Assembly (NCBI GenBank): GCA_947174975.1
Contig: CAMWLA010000019.1
Coordinates: forward strand, 1 to 14,821
Length of the DNA: 14,821 nt
Origin: an uncultured Clostridia bacterium
GTDB lineage: Bacteria > Bacillota > Clostridia > Christensenellales > Borkfalkiaceae
Reading direction: 5' to 3'
The notes under the pieces were generated by a model. That model saw nothing but the letters and a program-made list of their open reading frames with translations, was not told the origin of the DNA and did no database searches. Made by a program: the position numbers and the translations under genes. Shown here piece by piece: positions 13,392-14,821 of the stretch (position 1 is the stretch's first letter; each line of letters opens with the position of its first letter).

Positions 13392-14765
13392 TCAGTCCTC
13401 TTTCAAATCGGAATACTTTTCAACTAATTCTTTAAGTTCGCCGTCGGAAATAGAGGTCTGGCGTTCGTTTTCGTATTCCTTATCGACCCATTCTTTGATT
13501 TTTTGCACCAGATCGCTGTGCTTGCTGATTTCCTTGTCGGTGCCTAAAAGGTTGTAGTTGGAGTTTATCCAGAAAGCTATGCCCGCAAGTCCCGAAGTCT
13601 TGGAAATAGTTACGTTCACCTTGCGGTTTAAAATCTTTTCGGTGTCGAAAATGTTGTAAATTTCTTCGTCCTTCATAAGTCCGTCGGCGTGAATGCCCGC
13701 GCGGGTCTTGTTGAAGTTTGCCCCGACGAAGGGAGTCATAGGGGGTGCGGTGTAGCCGATATTTTTACGGAAATAGTCGTAAATTTCGGTTATTGCCGTC
13801 GTATCCATTCCGTCAAGCGTGCCTTTAAGGGACGCGTATTCTATAACCATAGCTTCGAGGGGAATGTTTCCAGTGCGTTCGCCTATGCCCAAAAGCGAGC
13901 AGTTTACCGCGCACGCGCCGTGAAGCCACGCCGCCGTGGCGTTTGCAACCGCCTTGTAAAAGTCGTTATGGCCGTGCCATTCGAGGTTTTCGCTGGGAAC
14001 GTCGGCGTACTCTTGTATGCCGTAGATAATTCCGGGAACGCTCCTCGGGAGAGCGACTTCGGAATAGGGTATTCCGTAGCCCATTGTGTCGCAAGCGCGG
14101 ATTTTTACGGGAATTTTGTATTCTTCCGAAAGCTTTTGCAGCTCGTTTATAAACGGAACTACGAAGCCGTAGAAGTCGGCGCGGGTGATGTCCTCGAAGT
14201 GGCAGCGGGGGATAATTCCGTTGTCGAACGCCGATTTTACGATAGAAAGGTAGTGCTCGAGAACTTGTCCGCGCGTCATATGCAGCTTTTTGAAAATGTG
14301 GTAGTCGGAGCAGCTTACCAGAATCCCCGTTTCCTTGATTTTCATCTCTTTTACAAGCTTGAAATCTTCCTTGGTTGCCCTTATCCACGCGGTGATTTCG
14401 GGAAATTTCAAACCAAGTTCTCTGCACTTGTCAAGCGCTTCTCTGTCCTTTTTGCTGTATATGAAAAACTCCGTCTGGCGGATAATTCCCTTGGGTCCGC
14501 CAAGCTTTGAAAGCAGTTTATAAAGCTCGACAATCTGCTTCACAGAATAGGGTTCGACAGACTGCTGACCGTCGCGCATAGTGGTGTCGGTTATCCAGAT
14601 TTCCTTGGGCATGTTCATAGGAGAACGCCTATGGTTGAAGGGGATTTTGGGTATCTCGTCGTAGTTGTAAATGTCCCTATAGAGGTTGGGTTCAGCCACG
14701 TCCTGGAGGGAGAATTTATATGATTTCTGCTCTAAAAGGTTGCTTTTGTCTGAAATTTCTATCAT
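13392..14765 (-). CDS. Re-citrate synthase (homocitrate/isopropylmalate synthase-like)
   Basis: A 457-residue DRE-TIM (HMGL-like) acyltransferase. Motifs: TMRDGQQ with R64-D65, the metal-binding HGHND (H264, H266) and GIGERTGN (293-300). Many pipelines would label it 2-isopropylmalate or homocitrate synthase. Sequence character, length, and the aconitase and isocitrate dehydrogenase immediately downstream make Re-face citrate synthase, as characterised in Clostridium kluyveri, the best call: acetyl-CoA plus oxaloacetate gives citrate. No leucine, lysine or nitrogen-fixation genes are present to support the alternatives, and no C-terminal LeuA regulatory domain is evident. I chose ATG 14765 rather than the in-frame TTG at 14795, because GGTGAT lies just before the ATG and the TTG falls at the predicted transcription start. 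Confidence 0.87.
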   Translation of the reverse strand: MIEISDKSNLLEQKSYKFSLQDVAEPNLYRDIYNYDEIPKIPFNHRRSPMNMPKEIWITDTTMRDGQQSVEPYSVKQIVELYKLLSKLGGPKGIIRQTEFFIYSKKDREALDKCRELGLKFPEITAWIRATKEDFKLVKEMKIKETGILVSCSDYHIFKKLHMTRGQVLEHYLSIVKSAFDNGIIPRCHFEDITRADFYGFVVPFINELQKLSEEYKIPVKIRACDTMGYGIPYSEVALPRSVPGIIYGIQEYADVPSENLEWHGHNDFYKAVANATAAWLHGACAVNCSLLGIGERTGNIPLEAMVIEYASLKGTLDGMDTTAITEIYDYFRKNIGYTAPPMTPFVGANFNKTRAGIHADGLMKDEEIYNIFDTEKILNRKVNVTISKTSGLAGIAFWINSNYNLLGTDKEISKHSDLVQKIKEWVDKEYENERQTSISDGELKELVEKYSDLKED

Positions 14766-14768
14766 TTT

Positions 14769-14774
14769 ATCACC
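14769..14774 (-). promoter_or_regulatory. Ribosome binding site that sets the Re-citrate synthase start
   Basis: The minus strand reads GGTGAT followed by AAA and ATG. This matches the 3' half of the full Shine-Dalgarno sequence AGGAGGTGAT in register. The upstream TTG candidate at 14795 has no comparable site. Confidence 0.7.
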
Positions 14775-14784
14775 GTTGTAACAA

Positions 14785-14816
14785 ATTATACTCAACTTAC
14801 ATTATACCATATTATA
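14785..14816 (-). promoter_or_regulatory. Likely promoter of the six-gene operon (three TATAAT boxes)
   Basis: TATAAT occurs three times on the minus strand: 14790-14785, 14806-14801 and 14816-14811. The middle copy has an upstream TGG (extended -10, TGnTATAAT) and would start transcription near 14794, about 30 bases before the ATG. Its -35 would lie beyond the window end, so the promoter cannot be completed here. The copy at 14785-14790 has no -35 match at 17 bp. Confidence 0.5.
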
Positions 14817-14821
14817 TATAC

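Noticed and set aside
13689..14510. Plus-strand 273-residue open frame opposite the Re-citrate synthase
   Set aside because: It lies wholly antisense to a well-supported gene, has no recognisable motif or ribosome binding site, and its composition is that of a shadow frame.
13392..14765. 2-isopropylmalate synthase (leuA) or homocitrate synthase (nifV/lys20)
   Set aside because: No leucine, lysine or nif genes accompany it, and aconitase plus isocitrate dehydrogenase follow directly, which favours Re-citrate synthase. Phylogeny could still overturn this.
14766..14795. In-frame TTG extension of the Re-citrate synthase
   Set aside because: It coincides with the predicted transcription start and lacks a ribosome binding site, whereas GGTGAT sits directly before ATG 14765.

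Overview
The window looks like part of a metagenome-derived contig from a strictly anaerobic, Gram-positive-type Clostridia bacterium (Bacillota). The case rests on an Re-citrate synthase-type gene followed by aconitase and isocitrate dehydrogenase, a KtrAB-type potassium transporter, a solute-binding lipoprotein, GAGG-type ribosome binding sites and hairpin/T-tract terminators. Genus cannot be assigned from this sequence. The left end is not clean genomic DNA: positions 39-72 match an Illumina Nextera read-2 transposase adapter at 30 of 34 bases, and positions 1-38 are probably non-biological too.

Left region (73-788): the C-terminal remnant of an AT-rich unknown gene, then about 450 bases without a gene. 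That stretch holds a 28-bp perfect tandem duplication, several nested or mutually exclusive inverted repeats, a 20-bp perfect palindrome and a strong bidirectional terminator. Base composition differs from the rest of the window and looks accessory.

Centre-left (789-4862): a minus-strand potassium uptake pair (KtrB/TrkH-like channel, then KtrA/TrkA-like gating subunit) reads away from a plus-strand glmS. The divergent gap carries a perfect consensus sigma-70 promoter for the potassium operon and a -10 box plus ribosome binding site for glmS. There is no room for a glmS ribozyme. glmS converges on the next operon at a shared bidirectional terminator.

Right region (4865-14821): one tightly packed minus-strand operon of six genes. 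In transcription order these are Re-citrate synthase, aconitase, NADP-type isocitrate dehydrogenase, a membrane-anchored endonuclease/exonuclease/phosphatase (EEP) protein, an extracellular solute-binding lipoprotein, and a Cache-PAS hybrid histidine kinase with two receiver domains. Gaps are 1-13 bp, and two junctions are 4-bp ATGA overlaps (isocitrate dehydrogenase/EEP and lipoprotein/kinase). The first three enzymes form the oxidative arm from oxaloacetate and acetyl-CoA to 2-oxoglutarate, used in anaerobes for glutamate synthesis. The last three look like a cell-surface sensory module: an outward-facing phosphoesterase/nuclease, a lipoprotein receptor with no ABC permease, and a kinase with an extracytoplasmic sensor.

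The fusion of that biosynthetic module to that surface module in a single operon is the most interesting feature here. The ligand, the EEP substrate and the downstream phosphoacceptor are all unknown.
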